Of a stretch of 64,000 nucleotides of DNA, positions 33,341 to 43,218 are shown piece by piece. The translations under genes were made by a program, and so were the position numbers. A model generated the notes under the pieces. It was not told where the DNA came from. It saw only the letters and a program-made list of their open reading frames with translations, and did no database searches. Numbering within the stretch: the stretch's first letter is position 1; each line of letters begins with the position of its first letter. The stretch is from Jejuia algarum (GTDB taxonomy: Bacteria; Bacteroidota; Bacteroidia; Flavobacteriales; Flavobacteriaceae): NCBI GenBank assembly GCA_947495775.1, contig CANMAQ010000001.1, forward strand, positions 186,001 through 250,000, given 5' to 3'.

Positions 33341-36300
33341 GTGAAACCAAACAGATCTATACTATCCATTTTAGCAGTAGTGTTTGTTTCCGCTTTTGCA
33401 AAAGCGCAGCAAAAACTACCCAACAAAGCAATATCACATACGTTTTACGCCATAGGTAATACCGCAGAAGGCACCACACTCCAATTGCAAGAGGTGCTAA
33501 ACGGTTTACAGCAAACGATACAAAACGCCTCCCAAGAAAGCACGCTACTTTTCTTAGGAAACAGTGTGCTTACAAAAGACGAAGAGCGACTTAAGTTGCA
33601 AACCGAAGTCGCAAGTGCGTTTAAAGGCACTTCCTTTTTCATTCCAGGCGATAAGGAGTGGTCTGGTGGCTTTGAGAATTTTAGACATATCCAGCAAGCC
33701 ATAAATAAAAAAGTAGGCAAAAAAACCTTTCAGCCAGAAAAAGGTTGTCCTATGGAGCGCGTAAAAATAAATGATGAGGTAGATATGGTTATCGTGGATT
33801 CGCAATGGGTGCTAATGAATTGGGAAGCCTTCCCTACACTTAATGAGTATTGCGACATAAAGACGAAAGAAGAGTTTTATATAGCATTAGAAAGCACAAT
33901 TAAAAAGAGTGAGGGTAAAACGGTACTTCTCGCCATGCATCATCCTGTAGAAAGTTTAGGCCCAGCAGGGTCTCAGTTTAGTTTTGGGGTTAACCCGCAA
34001 GATGTGAGTAATGCCTATTATAAAGAATTGAGTGCGCGTGTAATAACCATAGCGAGACAAACTAAGAATGTAGTATTGTTAGGGGCTCACGATAATAGCT
34101 TGCAATACTTTGATATTAAAGGCATCCCCAATATTATTAGCGGTTCTGGGAGTAAAACAGCTAAAGTTGGCTCTGTAAAAGGCAGCTTTAGCAGTTCGCA
34201 GCTAGGGTTTTCTAAAATCACACAATTTAAAGATGGCGCTGTATGGGTTAGTTTTTACGATGCATCAAACACCTATGCAAACGCCGTATTTTCAAAAGAA
34301 ATTAGACCCCCTTATGTAAAAGCAACACTACAAGAATACAACGCGTTCGATACGCCTCAATATGTATACAAGTCCATTTACACAAAAGAAGAATTAAAAC
34401 GGAGTAAATTGTATAAAGCGCTTTGGGGACAACACTATCGCAAAGATTATGCTACAAAAATTAAAATAAAAACAGCCTTGCTCGACACCTTGTACGGCGG
34501 TTTAAAACCTTTGCGTAAAGGGGGAGGACACCAAACCAATTCTATACGACTTGTAGACAAGAATGGAAAACAATATGCAATGCGCAGCGCTAAAAAAAGT
34601 GCGCTTAGGTTTATACAGTACTTCCTTTTCAAAACAGAATATCTAGAAACTGAAGTCGAAGACACTTACTTTATTCAACTCTTACAGGATTACTGGACAA
34701 CGGCAAACCCTTATGGCACCTTAACCATAGGTGATCTTGCAGATGCCATAGGCGTGTTGCACCCAAATCCTGCCTTATATTACATTCCAAAACAAAAGGC
34801 ACTCGGTCATTATAATGATACTTATGGTAACTCTATTTATTTTATTGAGGAACGTCTTTCTCAAGGTCAAGAAGGCGTAGCTTCTCTAGGCGCTGGAGAT
34901 AAAATTATCAGTACTTTAGAACTTTTCGAAGAGTTAAGACACAAGGAAGAGGTGTCCATAGATGAACACCTGTATATCCGTACACGAATTTTTGATAATC
35001 TCATAGGGGATTGGGACCGTCATGCAGACCAATGGAAATGGACGGGGGTCGAAGATGAAAATGGAAAGATGCGCTATCGTCCTATCCCAAGAGACCGCGA
35101 CCAAGCGTATTCAGATTTTGATGGTTTTATACTTGGTGCACTCACTGCCCTTACGCCGCCCTTGCGGTTTATGCAACGTTACGACGAAGATTTTAATCAC
35201 GTAAAGTGGTACAATGATGCAGGTGATGATGTAGACCTTGCAATTCTTAGAAACCACAAAAGAGAAGACTGGATAAAAGAGGCCCAATTTATAAAAGCAA
35301 ATATCACAGATGACGTTATAGAAAAAGCCTTTGCAAATCTTCCACCAGAAATAGACCAACAAAAAGTAAGTCGTATTAAAAAAGCACTAAAAGGGAGATT
35401 AAAACATATTGAAGACAATGCAAATGACATTTATGAGTATTTAGCAAGTTGCGTTTTGGTTACAGGGACAGATAAAGACGATTTCTTTACCATTACAAGA
35501 TTACCTCATGGCAAAACCAGAATCGTAGGGCAGCGAAATATTAAAGGAGAAAAAGGAGACACCTTTTGGGATGTTACTTATGACAAACACGATACTAGGG
35601 AAATATGGATCTATGGCCTTGCTGATGATGATACGTTTACTATTGATGGGGAAGGCAAAAAAAACATTCACTTGAAAATCATAGGAGGTAATGGAAACGA
35701 CACCTACGAAGCTCTAAATCGTAAAAACCTAAAGGTTTACGACCACAAAAAGGAAAAAAGCACTTTTAAAGCACCTGTGGCTAAAATGCTTTCAGATAAC
35801 TACGACCTTAATACCTATTATTTTAAAAAGCACCGTAGGGATTTAAGTAATACAACGCCACTTTTAGCGTTCGACCCAGATGATGGCTTGGGTGTAGGGG
35901 CGCGCTTCAATTATCAAAAAAATGCTTTGATAAGAAACCCTTTTACAGATGAACATCATTTAGGGCTTATCTATTTCTATGAAACAAGCAGTATAAACGT
36001 ATCTTATTCTGGAGAGTCTGCTTATATCTTTGATAAAATAAACTTGGGCATAGAAGCGGAGTATAGCAGCCCTAGTTATACTAATAATTTCTTTGGTTTA
36101 GGCAACAATACTGTAAATGTTGAAGATGCTTTAGGCAGAGATTTTAACCGCGTACGTACACAGCTGTTATCCTTTGCGCCATCTCTAATCTATAGAGGTT
36201 ATCAAGGCAGTGAAATTAAACTAGGGGTTCGATACGATAATTATAAGATAGAAAACACTGCTAACCGTTTTATAACTCAAGCAGATATCAATCCAGAGAA

Positions 36301-36877
36301 CTTTGAAGGTCAAAATTTTGGAAGTATTGAAGCCTCCTATGAATATGACAACCTCAAAGGAGCCTTAGTTTCTAAAGCGGGGTTAGGGTTTAAACTCGCA
36401 GCGGGCTACACCTCAAATTTAGAAAACAGTAACAGTTTTGGCTACCTTATTCCAGAAGCACGTATTGCGCTTAAATTAGACAACCGTGGCACCCTTATTC
36501 TCGCCTCAAAATTAAAAGGACACATCAATTTAAGTAACGAATTTGAGTTCTACCAAGGTGCCACCATAGGCGGTAATGATGGTTTAAGAGGTTTTAGAAA
36601 CGAGCGTTTCACAGGAAAACAATCTTTTTATCACAGTACAGACTTTAGAATAGAATTGGGAAGATTGCGCAATGGAATTATTCCTATTACAATAGGCACT
36701 TATGCTGGTTTTGATTATGGTCGGGTATGGTTAGAAAATGAAAATTCAAACCAGTGGCATACATCGCCAGGAGGAGGTTTGTACTTTAAAATGGGAGAGT
36801 TTGCAGCGTTAAACCTCGCTTATTTTGATTCTGATGAAGGGGGCCGTATCACATTTGGATTACGTCTTCCTTTTTAA
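33341..36877 (+). CDS. Degenerate metallophosphoesterase fused to outer-membrane barrel
   Basis: 1178 residues from a GTG start giving a signal peptide (MKPNRSILSILAVVFVSAF). Residues 30-330 follow the calcineurin-like phosphoesterase family segment by segment, but the metal-ligand motifs are altered: GD becomes AIGNTAEG, GDN becomes FLGNSV, GNHDW becomes PGDKEWSGG, and GHEH becomes GAHDNSLQ; MHHP is kept. The middle contains 'IGDWDRHADQWKW' and 'RDRDQAYSDFDG'. The end (about 850-1178) is an Omp85-like barrel ('GATIGGNDGLRGFRNERFTG', final F). Surface or outer-membrane location is likely; the phosphoesterase part may be inactive. Confidence 0.85.
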   Translation: MKPNRSILSILAVVFVSAFAKAQQKLPNKAISHTFYAIGNTAEGTTLQLQEVLNGLQQTIQNASQESTLLFLGNSVLTKDEERLKLQTEVASAFKGTSFFIPGDKEWSGGFENFRHIQQAINKKVGKKTFQPEKGCPMERVKINDEVDMVIVDSQWVLMNWEAFPTLNEYCDIKTKEEFYIALESTIKKSEGKTVLLAMHHPVESLGPAGSQFSFGVNPQDVSNAYYKELSARVITIARQTKNVVLLGAHDNSLQYFDIKGIPNIISGSGSKTAKVGSVKGSFSSSQLGFSKITQFKDGAVWVSFYDASNTYANAVFSKEIRPPYVKATLQEYNAFDTPQYVYKSIYTKEELKRSKLYKALWGQHYRKDYATKIKIKTALLDTLYGGLKPLRKGGGHQTNSIRLVDKNGKQYAMRSAKKSALRFIQYFLFKTEYLETEVEDTYFIQLLQDYWTTANPYGTLTIGDLADAIGVLHPNPALYYIPKQKALGHYNDTYGNSIYFIEERLSQGQEGVASLGAGDKIISTLELFEELRHKEEVSIDEHLYIRTRIFDNLIGDWDRHADQWKWTGVEDENGKMRYRPIPRDRDQAYSDFDGFILGALTALTPPLRFMQRYDEDFNHVKWYNDAGDDVDLAILRNHKREDWIKEAQFIKANITDDVIEKAFANLPPEIDQQKVSRIKKALKGRLKHIEDNANDIYEYLASCVLVTGTDKDDFFTITRLPHGKTRIVGQRNIKGEKGDTFWDVTYDKHDTREIWIYGLADDDTFTIDGEGKKNIHLKIIGGNGNDTYEALNRKNLKVYDHKKEKSTFKAPVAKMLSDNYDLNTYYFKKHRRDLSNTTPLLAFDPDDGLGVGARFNYQKNALIRNPFTDEHHLGLIYFYETSSINVSYSGESAYIFDKINLGIEAEYSSPSYTNNFFGLGNNTVNVEDALGRDFNRVRTQLLSFAPSLIYRGYQGSEIKLGVRYDNYKIENTANRFITQADINPENFEGQNFGSIEASYEYDNLKGALVSKAGLGFKLAAGYTSNLENSNSFGYLIPEARIALKLDNRGTLILASKLKGHINLSNEFEFYQGATIGGNDGLRGFRNERFTGKQSFYHSTDFRIELGRLRNGIIPITIGTYAGFDYGRVWLENENSNQWHTSPGGGLYFKMGEFAALNLAYFDSDEGGRITFGLRLPF

Positions 36878-37306
36878 ATAGCATATGGCAACGCATACAA
36901 TTGTCCTTTAGTTATCAAATGTACTACGCGCAACCCTGTGAACCTGCTACTGATACATACATATCATCTTGGTAACAGTCCACAATTGCGTGAGACACAG
37001 CACTACTGGATGAGAGTACATTTAGCACTAGAGGCTATACTACAGGAACCTATACCACGTTCAAAAATTAGAATTTGGTCGTATCATTTTAACAGTGTCT
37101 TGTTATACCTTTTAGTAAATGCAGAGGTGACAGTATAAGACTGAGAATCTAATCTAAGATGATAAGCGCTCAATCGCAGCATTAAAGATGAGAAAAACAG
37201 AAAATGTATGCATTCTTACTGAAGGCCCTAAGATTTGATTTCAATTGAAAATCTATGACACCAATAGATATTTCTCTTTTGAAAAAAACAAAATATGGTG
37301 TTAAAC
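36878..37306. other. Intergenic region between barrel gene and tRNA
   Basis: No convincing gene. A 66-codon plus-strand frame at 36938-37138 has no family signal and no credible leader. Nothing else was recognised before the terminator of tRNA-Leu. Confidence 0.4.
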
Positions 37307-37337
37307 TAAAAAAGCTTCTCATATCTGAGAAGCTTTT
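37307..37337 (-). terminator. Terminator of tRNA-Leu transcript
   Basis: The palindrome AAAAAGCTTCTCA...TGAGAAGCTTTTT with a 4-nt loop lies 8 nt beyond the 3' end of the tRNA on the minus strand and is followed there by T residues. Confidence 0.8.
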
Positions 37338-37345
37338 TCCTTTTG

Positions 37346-37427
37346 TGCGGGCGGAGAGACTCGAACTCTCACACCTCGCGGCACTAGATCCTAAGTCTAG
37401 CGTGTCTACCAATTCCACCACGCCCGC
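37346..37427 (-). tRNA. tRNA-Leu (anticodon UAG)
   Basis: On the minus strand an 82-nt cloverleaf with acceptor stem GCGGGCG/CGCCCGC, D-arm 'TGGTGGAATTGGTAGACACG', anticodon stem CTAGA/TCTAG with loop CTTAGGA (anticodon TAG, decoding CTA/CTN leucine codons), long variable arm 'GTGCCGCGAGGTGTG' and T-arm 'GAGAGTTCGAGTCTCTC'. The discriminator base is A; CCA is not encoded. Confidence 0.95.
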
Positions 37428-37531
37428 ATTAAGGACTGCAAATATAATCAAGATTTTTAAATTGCAAACTTATTGCGTGAAAAAACATTGTTTTTTTATA
37501 CTTTTGATTGTAATTTTTTTCCATTTACGCC

Positions 37532-38920
37532 ATGAACCCTATTCAATCTTACATCGCAGCGCATAAAGAGCGTTTTTTAGACGAATTAATAGCACTACTT
37601 AAAATTCCATCTATAAGCGCAGACCCAGCTTACAGTACTGCTGTTTTAACTGCTGCCGATGCTTTAAAAGAACGTTTAGAACAAGCAGGCTGTACATCTG
37701 TTAAAATATATGATACGGAAGGCTACCCTATACTTTATGGCGAAAAAATTATTGACAAAGCGCTGCCCACGGTTTTAGTTTATGGACACTACGATGTACA
37801 ACCACCAGATCCTATAGCGCTTTGGGATGCACCACCTTTTGAACCTGTTATAAAAACGACAGACATACACCCCGAAGGTGCTATTTTTGCAAGAGGTGCT
37901 TGTGACGATAAAGGCCAACTTTATATGCACGTTAAAGCCTTAGAGCTTATGATTGCTAATGGTACATTGCCTTGTAACGTAAAGTTTATGATAGAAGGCG
38001 AAGAAGAAGTAGGCAGCAAACATCTCGCTACTTTTGTGGCCACACATAAAGCGCTGCTTCAAAACGATGTGATTTTAATTTCAGATACTGGAATGATTGC
38101 CAATACGATCCCTTCCATAACCACAGGTTTACGAGGTTTAAGTTACGTTGAAGTTGAAGTTACAGGGCCTAATCGCGACTTACATTCTGGTCTTTATGGT
38201 GGCGCCGTAGCTAATCCTATTAATAGTTTAACCCAAATGATTGCTTCGCTTCACGATGAAAACCATCACATTACGATACCTGGTTTTTATGATAATGTAG
38301 AAACGCTTTCTAAAGACGAACGTACCGAAATGGGCAAAGCACCTTTTCAGCTTGATGCCTATAAGAAAGCATTAGATATAGATGCCGTCTATGGCGAAAA
38401 AGGATACACAACCAACGAACGTAATTCTATTCGCCCTACGCTAGATGTTAATGGCATTTGGGGTGGTTACACTGGAGAAGGGGCTAAAACCGTTATTCCT
38501 AGTAAGGCTTATGCTAAGATTTCGATGCGTTTGGTACCCAATCAAGATTGGCAGACCATAACACAACGCTTTACAACACACTTTAAGAACATAGCACCTA
38601 AAGGTGTTACCGTTAAAGTGACACCACACCATGGCGGACAAGGCTATGTAACGCCTACAGACAGTATAGGTTATAAAGCCGCAAGCAAGGCCTATGCAAC
38701 AACCTTTGGTAAAACCCCAATACCTCAGCGCAGTGGTGGCAGTATTCCTATCGTTGCACTTTTTGAAGAGGTCTTGCAAAGTAAAACCATTTTAATGGGT
38801 TTTGGTTTAGACAGCGATGCGATACATTCTCCTAATGAGCATTTTGGCATTTGGAATTATCTAAAAGGCATAGAAACCATTCCCTATTTTTACAAATACT
38901 TTACCGAATTATCAAAATAG
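37532..38920 (+). CDS. M20-family metallodipeptidase
   Basis: 462 residues. Metal-site motifs of the M20 (PepV/CNDP-like) family are visible: H86 in VYGHYDVQP, D125 in ARGACDDKGQ and EGEEEVGS (about 155-162). The bacterial exopeptidase dimerisation domain is in the middle ('SGLYGGAVANPI'). The end 'HSPNEHFGIWNYLKG' carries the last metal histidine. It hydrolyses dipeptides with two zinc ions, in the cytoplasm since no signal peptide is seen. It follows tRNA-Leu divergently and is probably its own transcription unit. Confidence 0.92.
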   Translation: MNPIQSYIAAHKERFLDELIALLKIPSISADPAYSTAVLTAADALKERLEQAGCTSVKIYDTEGYPILYGEKIIDKALPTVLVYGHYDVQPPDPIALWDAPPFEPVIKTTDIHPEGAIFARGACDDKGQLYMHVKALELMIANGTLPCNVKFMIEGEEEVGSKHLATFVATHKALLQNDVILISDTGMIANTIPSITTGLRGLSYVEVEVTGPNRDLHSGLYGGAVANPINSLTQMIASLHDENHHITIPGFYDNVETLSKDERTEMGKAPFQLDAYKKALDIDAVYGEKGYTTNERNSIRPTLDVNGIWGGYTGEGAKTVIPSKAYAKISMRLVPNQDWQTITQRFTTHFKNIAPKGVTVKVTPHHGGQGYVTPTDSIGYKAASKAYATTFGKTPIPQRSGGSIPIVALFEEVLQSKTILMGFGLDSDAIHSPNEHFGIWNYLKGIETIPYFYKYFTELSK

Positions 38921-39031
38921 TATGACGGAGATGCTATACTGCTTCTAAAGTCTTAAATTTGCAAGCTTAGCAGTACAACAAACGCCGTTATAGCTGTAAG
39001 GGCGTGGTTAAATTGCATATCCAAAAACGCT

Positions 39032-39892
39032 ATGAAAAACCAACATAATAACTATTTACTCTTACTGGCCTTAGCCACCGTTTTTATAAGCACTTCTGGT
39101 GCTTTAGGTAAATTTATAGACTTACCTACACCTGTAATTATATGGTTTAGAAGTGCCTTAGCCGCTCTTTTTCTATTTTTATTTTGCAAATACAAAAAGT
39201 TAAACATAGGTATAAAATCTAAAAAAGACCGTCCAACTATTGTACTAGGCGCTCTACTTCTAGGCGCACATTGGGTAACTTATTTTTACGCCCTAAAGCT
39301 CTCAAATGTAGCCATTGGTATGCTTTCTATGTTTACCTTTCCCGTAATTACAGCGCTTTTAGAACCTTTATTTACAAAATCGAAATTAAACCCCATTCAT
39401 ATTCTACTGGCTTTAATGGTTTTACTTGGCATCTACATTCTAGCGCCAGACATTACTTTTGAAAGCAGCTATCTTAAAGGCATTCTTTTAGGTGTGCTTT
39501 CTGCATGTTGCTATGCCATTAGAAATTTAATTTTAAAACGTCATGTAAAAACATACGATGGCACTGTACTCATGATGCAACAAGCTGTTATTGTAAGTGT
39601 ATTACTCCTACCTGTTTTATTCCAATTTAGCCTCAGTAATGTACAATCGCAACTGCCCTACCTCTTTATTCTCGGTTTAGTAACTACGGCTATAGGCCAC
39701 TCTTTATTTATTCGCAGTTTAAAGCACTTTTCGGTAAGTACCGCTAGTATTATTGGTAGTGCACAACCTATTATTGGTATTGTCATTGCGTATCTCTTTT
39801 TAAATGAAATCCCTACATTAAATACCTTTTTGGGCGGTGCGCTTATCATTAGTACCGTAATTATTGAGAGCATTCGTTCTCGAGAAAAGTAG
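39032..39892 (+). CDS. EamA/DMT-family transporter
   Basis: 286 residues with about ten hydrophobic helices arranged as two EamA repeats of five. Family patterns include 'PTPVIIWFRSALAALFLF', 'ALLEPLFTK' and, in the second repeat, 'STASIIGSAQPIIGIVIAYL' and 'FLGGALIISTVII'. DMT permeases export or import metabolites and amino acids; the substrate here cannot be read from sequence. It is located in the inner membrane. The BlaI operator of the next unit lies 19 nt after its stop. Confidence 0.9.
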   Translation: MKNQHNNYLLLLALATVFISTSGALGKFIDLPTPVIIWFRSALAALFLFLFCKYKKLNIGIKSKKDRPTIVLGALLLGAHWVTYFYALKLSNVAIGMLSMFTFPVITALLEPLFTKSKLNPIHILLALMVLLGIYILAPDITFESSYLKGILLGVLSACCYAIRNLILKRHVKTYDGTVLMMQQAVIVSVLLLPVLFQFSLSNVQSQLPYLFILGLVTTAIGHSLFIRSLKHFSVSTASIIGSAQPIIGIVIAYLFLNEIPTLNTFLGGALIISTVIIESIRSREK

Positions 39893-39910
39893 TTTCCTAG
39901 CAATTACACC

Positions 39911-39951
39911 TCTACATTTGTAGAAGTCAAAATTTATCTCTATACTTGTAG
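39911..39951 (+). promoter_or_regulatory. BlaI/MecI-type operator pair
   Basis: A perfect dyad TCTACATTTGTAGA (39911-39924) contains the BlaI core TACAnnTGTA. A second, imperfect site (CTATACTTGTAG, 39940-39951) is centred 28 bp downstream. Both precede the blaI-like gene at 39976, so the operon is probably autorepressed. Confidence 0.75.
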
Positions 39952-39975
39952 AACACATTCTAAAACTATAGAGAT

Positions 39976-40341
39976 ATGAACTTATCTAAAACTGAAGAGG
40001 AATTAATGAATCATTTATGGCGCTTAAAAAAAGCGTTCATGAAAGATCTACTTGAAGCTTATTCCGACCCCAAACCTGCAAATACAACTTTGGCAACCAT
40101 GTTAAAACGCATGAATGACAAAGGTTTTATTTCATATACTTTATTTGGAAAGTCTAGACAATATTACCCTTTGGTTAAAAAGAAAGATTATTTCTCTAAG
40201 CATGTCAACGGACTTATTAAAAACTTTTTTAATAATAGTTCTTCTCAATTTGCATCTTTCTTTACACAGTCTACCAACTTAACGAAAGAAGAATTAGAAG
40301 ATCTTAAATCTTTAATTGATGATGAAATTAAAAAGAAATAA
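39976..40341 (+). CDS. BlaI/MecI/CopY-type repressor
   Basis: 121 residues, the BlaI family winged helix: 'LSKTEEELMNHLWRLKKAFM', 'PANTTLATMLKRMNDKGFI' and 'RQYYPLVKKKDYFSKHVNGL'. BlaI is a dimeric repressor removed by proteolysis when the membrane sensor BlaR1 (M56 peptidase) is activated. The M56 gene starts 2 nt after its stop, and two BlaI-like operators lie just upstream. The target operon probably includes the TlpA-like gene. Confidence 0.92.
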   Translation: MNLSKTEEELMNHLWRLKKAFMKDLLEAYSDPKPANTTLATMLKRMNDKGFISYTLFGKSRQYYPLVKKKDYFSKHVNGLIKNFFNNSSSQFASFFTQSTNLTKEELEDLKSLIDDEIKKK

Positions 40342-40343
40342 TT

Positions 40344-42095
40344 ATGCTTCTATATATTTTAAAACTCAATTCTTGTCTAGCACTATGCTTTCTATTTTAC
40401 AAACTATGTTTTGCAAAGATAAATGCGCATAAACTAAAACGTTTTTTTCTTTTGTTCATCGTTCTATTTTCCATTGTTATACCCTTTGTAACATTTACAG
40501 AGTATATCGAAACAGTAGAGCATATCGTTGTAAATCATAGCATAAACGATAAAGGTAGTACCTCTAGTATTTATAACAACCAGGCTCCAATACATACACG
40601 TCCAAAATTGGATTTCAGTATTTTATGGACGATATACTATATCGGTGTACTCTTATTCGCGTTCCGATTTATTAAAAACTTAATTAAAATTACACAAATC
40701 ATTAAAACGAACATAAGACACAAACAGCAACAGTTTGTGTATATATTATTAGAAACGGGCATTGTACCGCACTCTTTTTTCAATTATATTTTCCTAAATA
40801 AATCTCAATTTCAAGACCAAAAGATACCTAAAGCCATTTTACTTCACGAACAGGCCCATGCAAAACAAAAACATTCTTTTGATATACTATTTATAGAACT
40901 TTTTCACATCGTTATGTGGTTTAATCCTTTAATATATTTTCTAAAAAAGGACATCAAATTGAATCATGAATACTTAGCTGACGCTACTGTTATAAATCAA
41001 GGTATAGAGACAAATACTTACCAAAAACTACTTCTTAGTTTATCAATGCCGCTTTTAGACAATACGATAACTCATGCTATAAATTACGCGCCAATAAAAA
41101 ATAGGCTCCTTATGCTTAAGACAACTACAAAAAAAGCAACGTTACAACTACGAAGCGTCCTTTTCATTCCTTTTTTAGGAATCCTAATTTTTAGTTTTAG
41201 CACAAAAGAAACCCTATCATCTCCACCTAAAGCTACAAACAACAAAGCACTAGACACTTACAACCAAGGCGTCACAGAAGCTATGATGGCCAAATACAGG
41301 AAATTTATCAACGATTTTGAACAAACAAATAGAATATTCTTAGACAAACATATTGAAGCTATAGAAATCTATAACATGATGACCCTTGAACAGCAAAAAA
41401 CAGTAAAAAAACATCGGAAATATAGAAACCCTATTCACCATAAGATAGAACAAACAACACAAAAACAGTTAACAGCCCTTAAAACATCTAACACACCACT
41501 TATTATTGACGGGATCCGTCTTAATAAAGCGTCGCAGCAAACCTTCGACTTTAATACTATCGTATACCATCGAAAAGGGCGTAGATATATAACAGTCGAT
41601 AACAACCCTACATCAAAAATAGATTGCATTCTTGCGTATACTAAAGAAGGTTACGAAAACATTGTCTTAAAAAAAAATTACAATGTTTACTACAATCTGC
41701 TACTAAAATATGCATCATACTACAACGGTGTTTCTAATGAAGATAGAGATTATGTTTCTGAAATTTCACTTCTAAAAAATCAAATAAAGACTATTTATAA
41801 CAATTTCACAGCTAAGGAAATCGAGCTATTTCACCCATTGACATTAGAAGCTTTTATGAAGCGTAAGACGTTAAACAAAAAAAGAGGCTCTAAAACAGCG
41901 CAAGAATATAATATAATCGTAAAAAAAATTAATGATATACCCTATAAAGCAAAAAAAATATACAAGTATGAAGATATTTTGCTAATGGAAAAATTATATA
42001 ACAAAATGACAGAAGATGAAAAGAAAGCTGCAGAGCCTTACCCAAACCTTCCATATTCTTTACTAAAAAAAATAAAAAACAAACACTTTAAATAA
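40344..42095 (+). CDS. M56-family (BlaR1-like) membrane peptidase/sensor
   Basis: 583 residues. Three to four membrane helices occur in the first 270 residues, and the zinc motif HEQAH (H168-E169...H172) in 'AILLHEQAHAKQKHSFD' is preceded by an M56-typical helix. 'LNHEYLADATVINQ' holds the third zinc ligand. A helix at about 265-285 crosses to a long periplasmic C-terminal region with no penicillin-binding domain, so it is a BlaR1 relative sensing something other than beta-lactams. It cleaves or inactivates the BlaI protein encoded just upstream. Confidence 0.9.
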   Translation: MLLYILKLNSCLALCFLFYKLCFAKINAHKLKRFFLLFIVLFSIVIPFVTFTEYIETVEHIVVNHSINDKGSTSSIYNNQAPIHTRPKLDFSILWTIYYIGVLLFAFRFIKNLIKITQIIKTNIRHKQQQFVYILLETGIVPHSFFNYIFLNKSQFQDQKIPKAILLHEQAHAKQKHSFDILFIELFHIVMWFNPLIYFLKKDIKLNHEYLADATVINQGIETNTYQKLLLSLSMPLLDNTITHAINYAPIKNRLLMLKTTTKKATLQLRSVLFIPFLGILIFSFSTKETLSSPPKATNNKALDTYNQGVTEAMMAKYRKFINDFEQTNRIFLDKHIEAIEIYNMMTLEQQKTVKKHRKYRNPIHHKIEQTTQKQLTALKTSNTPLIIDGIRLNKASQQTFDFNTIVYHRKGRRYITVDNNPTSKIDCILAYTKEGYENIVLKKNYNVYYNLLLKYASYYNGVSNEDRDYVSEISLLKNQIKTIYNNFTAKEIELFHPLTLEAFMKRKTLNKKRGSKTAQEYNIIVKKINDIPYKAKKIYKYEDILLMEKLYNKMTEDEKKAAEPYPNLPYSLLKKIKNKHFK

Positions 42096-42106
42096 ATTCT
42101 AAAACT

Positions 42107-42835
42107 ATGACTTCATTCGTATTCTCCATCACGTTTTTCTTAGCTGCAGGCTTTATGAACACCTTAAAATCACAAACCTATTATAAATTTCAGTCCTCTA
42201 ATAACACCTATACTAAAAGTGATTTTGAAACCTTTAAATCAAAAAAAAACATCAAAATCAAAAAAAAATACGGTTCCAATGCTGAAATAAAATATGTACT
42301 AGTAGATAGTATCGTTTCCAATGACTCTATTATAAAAACCTTCAAACACAGTATTAAAGTTAGCTCTATAAACCGTCCCAAAGAAAAAATATATGATTAT
42401 ATCAATAAAAAATTACCAGAAGCAACCTTTAAAACTATAAACGGTAAACCAATAACTCTAAGTGATTTAAAAGGGAAGCCTATTATGATAAACTTATGGT
42501 TTACTAGATGTAAACCCTGTGTTAAAGAAATACCCATTTTAAATAAGTTAGCCGAAAAGTATAAAAACGAAATTCATTTTATATCTATAACTTTTGACAA
42601 CAAAAAAACCATCTTAGATTTTTTTAAAACACAAGATTTTAATTTTACTACAATTATTGGAGCAAGAGAGTATTTAAATGAATTAGGAGTAAGTTCCTAT
42701 CCGAAAAATATTTTTATCGCTAAAAATGGTAATGTCAAGACTATAAGAAGAGGCATTAGGTCTTACATAAGAAATGGAAAAAGAGAAATGGGAACTGGAG
42801 AGGAATTTGAACATATTTTGAAGTCTCTCTTGTAA
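42107..42835 (+). CDS. TlpA-like thioredoxin-fold protein
   Basis: 242 residues with a hydrophobic start (MTSFVFSITFFLAAGFMN). A thioredoxin-fold domain (about 105-242) has the redox motif CKPC (C135, C138) in 'WFTRCKPCVKEIP' and cis-proline region 'VSSYPKNIFI'. TlpA/ResA-type proteins reduce or exchange disulfides in the periplasm. The gene is 11 nt after the M56 gene, in the BlaI operon. The first 100 residues are an unassigned lysine-rich region. Confidence 0.88.
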   Translation: MTSFVFSITFFLAAGFMNTLKSQTYYKFQSSNNTYTKSDFETFKSKKNIKIKKKYGSNAEIKYVLVDSIVSNDSIIKTFKHSIKVSSINRPKEKIYDYINKKLPEATFKTINGKPITLSDLKGKPIMINLWFTRCKPCVKEIPILNKLAEKYKNEIHFISITFDNKKTILDFFKTQDFNFTTIIGAREYLNELGVSSYPKNIFIAKNGNVKTIRRGIRSYIRNGKREMGTGEEFEHILKSLL

Positions 42836-42860
42836 TATTCCAAATTCATCTTTTAACAAA

Positions 42861-42899
42861 TTAAAAACAGTTCACTTTATTAAAAGCGAACTGTTTTTA
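42861..42899. terminator. Bidirectional terminator
   Basis: The long inverted repeat AAAACAGTTCACTTT/AAAGCGAACTGTTTTT has a 4-nt loop and runs of A and T at both ends. It can terminate the TlpA operon (plus) and the STAS gene (minus). Confidence 0.85.
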
Positions 42900-42930
42900 G
42901 TTATATCGTTATATTTAAGTGCTGTTTAAA

Positions 42931-43218
42931 TTAGGCAGCCTCTTGTCTTTCTTGAGTTTTAAAATGGTCGTAAAGTTCTTTACACCCTAATCCAACTATA
43001 GAGAGTTGTACATTACTTAATAATGCTTTAGAATGTAATTCTGTTAACGCATTCACTCCTGTACGGTCTACACTTTCTAAATCTTCTACGCTAATTGTTA
43101 ACGTATTAAATCTATGAAAAGCTTCTTGAAATTCGTCTTTTAAAACAGAAATGTTTTTCTTGTTAAGTGTTCCTTTTAATTTAAAAAAGTTGTTACAGCT
43201 TGTTATTCTTAAATCCAT
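42931..43218 (-). CDS. STAS-domain protein
   Basis: 95 residues forming a single STAS fold: 'FFKLKGTLNKKNISVLKDEF', 'LTISVEDLESVDRTGVNALT' and 'VQLSIVGLGCKELYDHF'. The residue normally phosphorylated in anti-sigma antagonists (Ser in DSSG) is Thr here (VDRTG). It may act in a partner-switching cascade, but no kinase or phosphatase gene is adjacent. It is convergent with the TlpA operon over a shared terminator. Confidence 0.8.
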   Translation of the reverse strand: MDLRITSCNNFFKLKGTLNKKNISVLKDEFQEAFHRFNTLTISVEDLESVDRTGVNALTELHSKALLSNVQLSIVGLGCKELYDHFKTQERQEAA

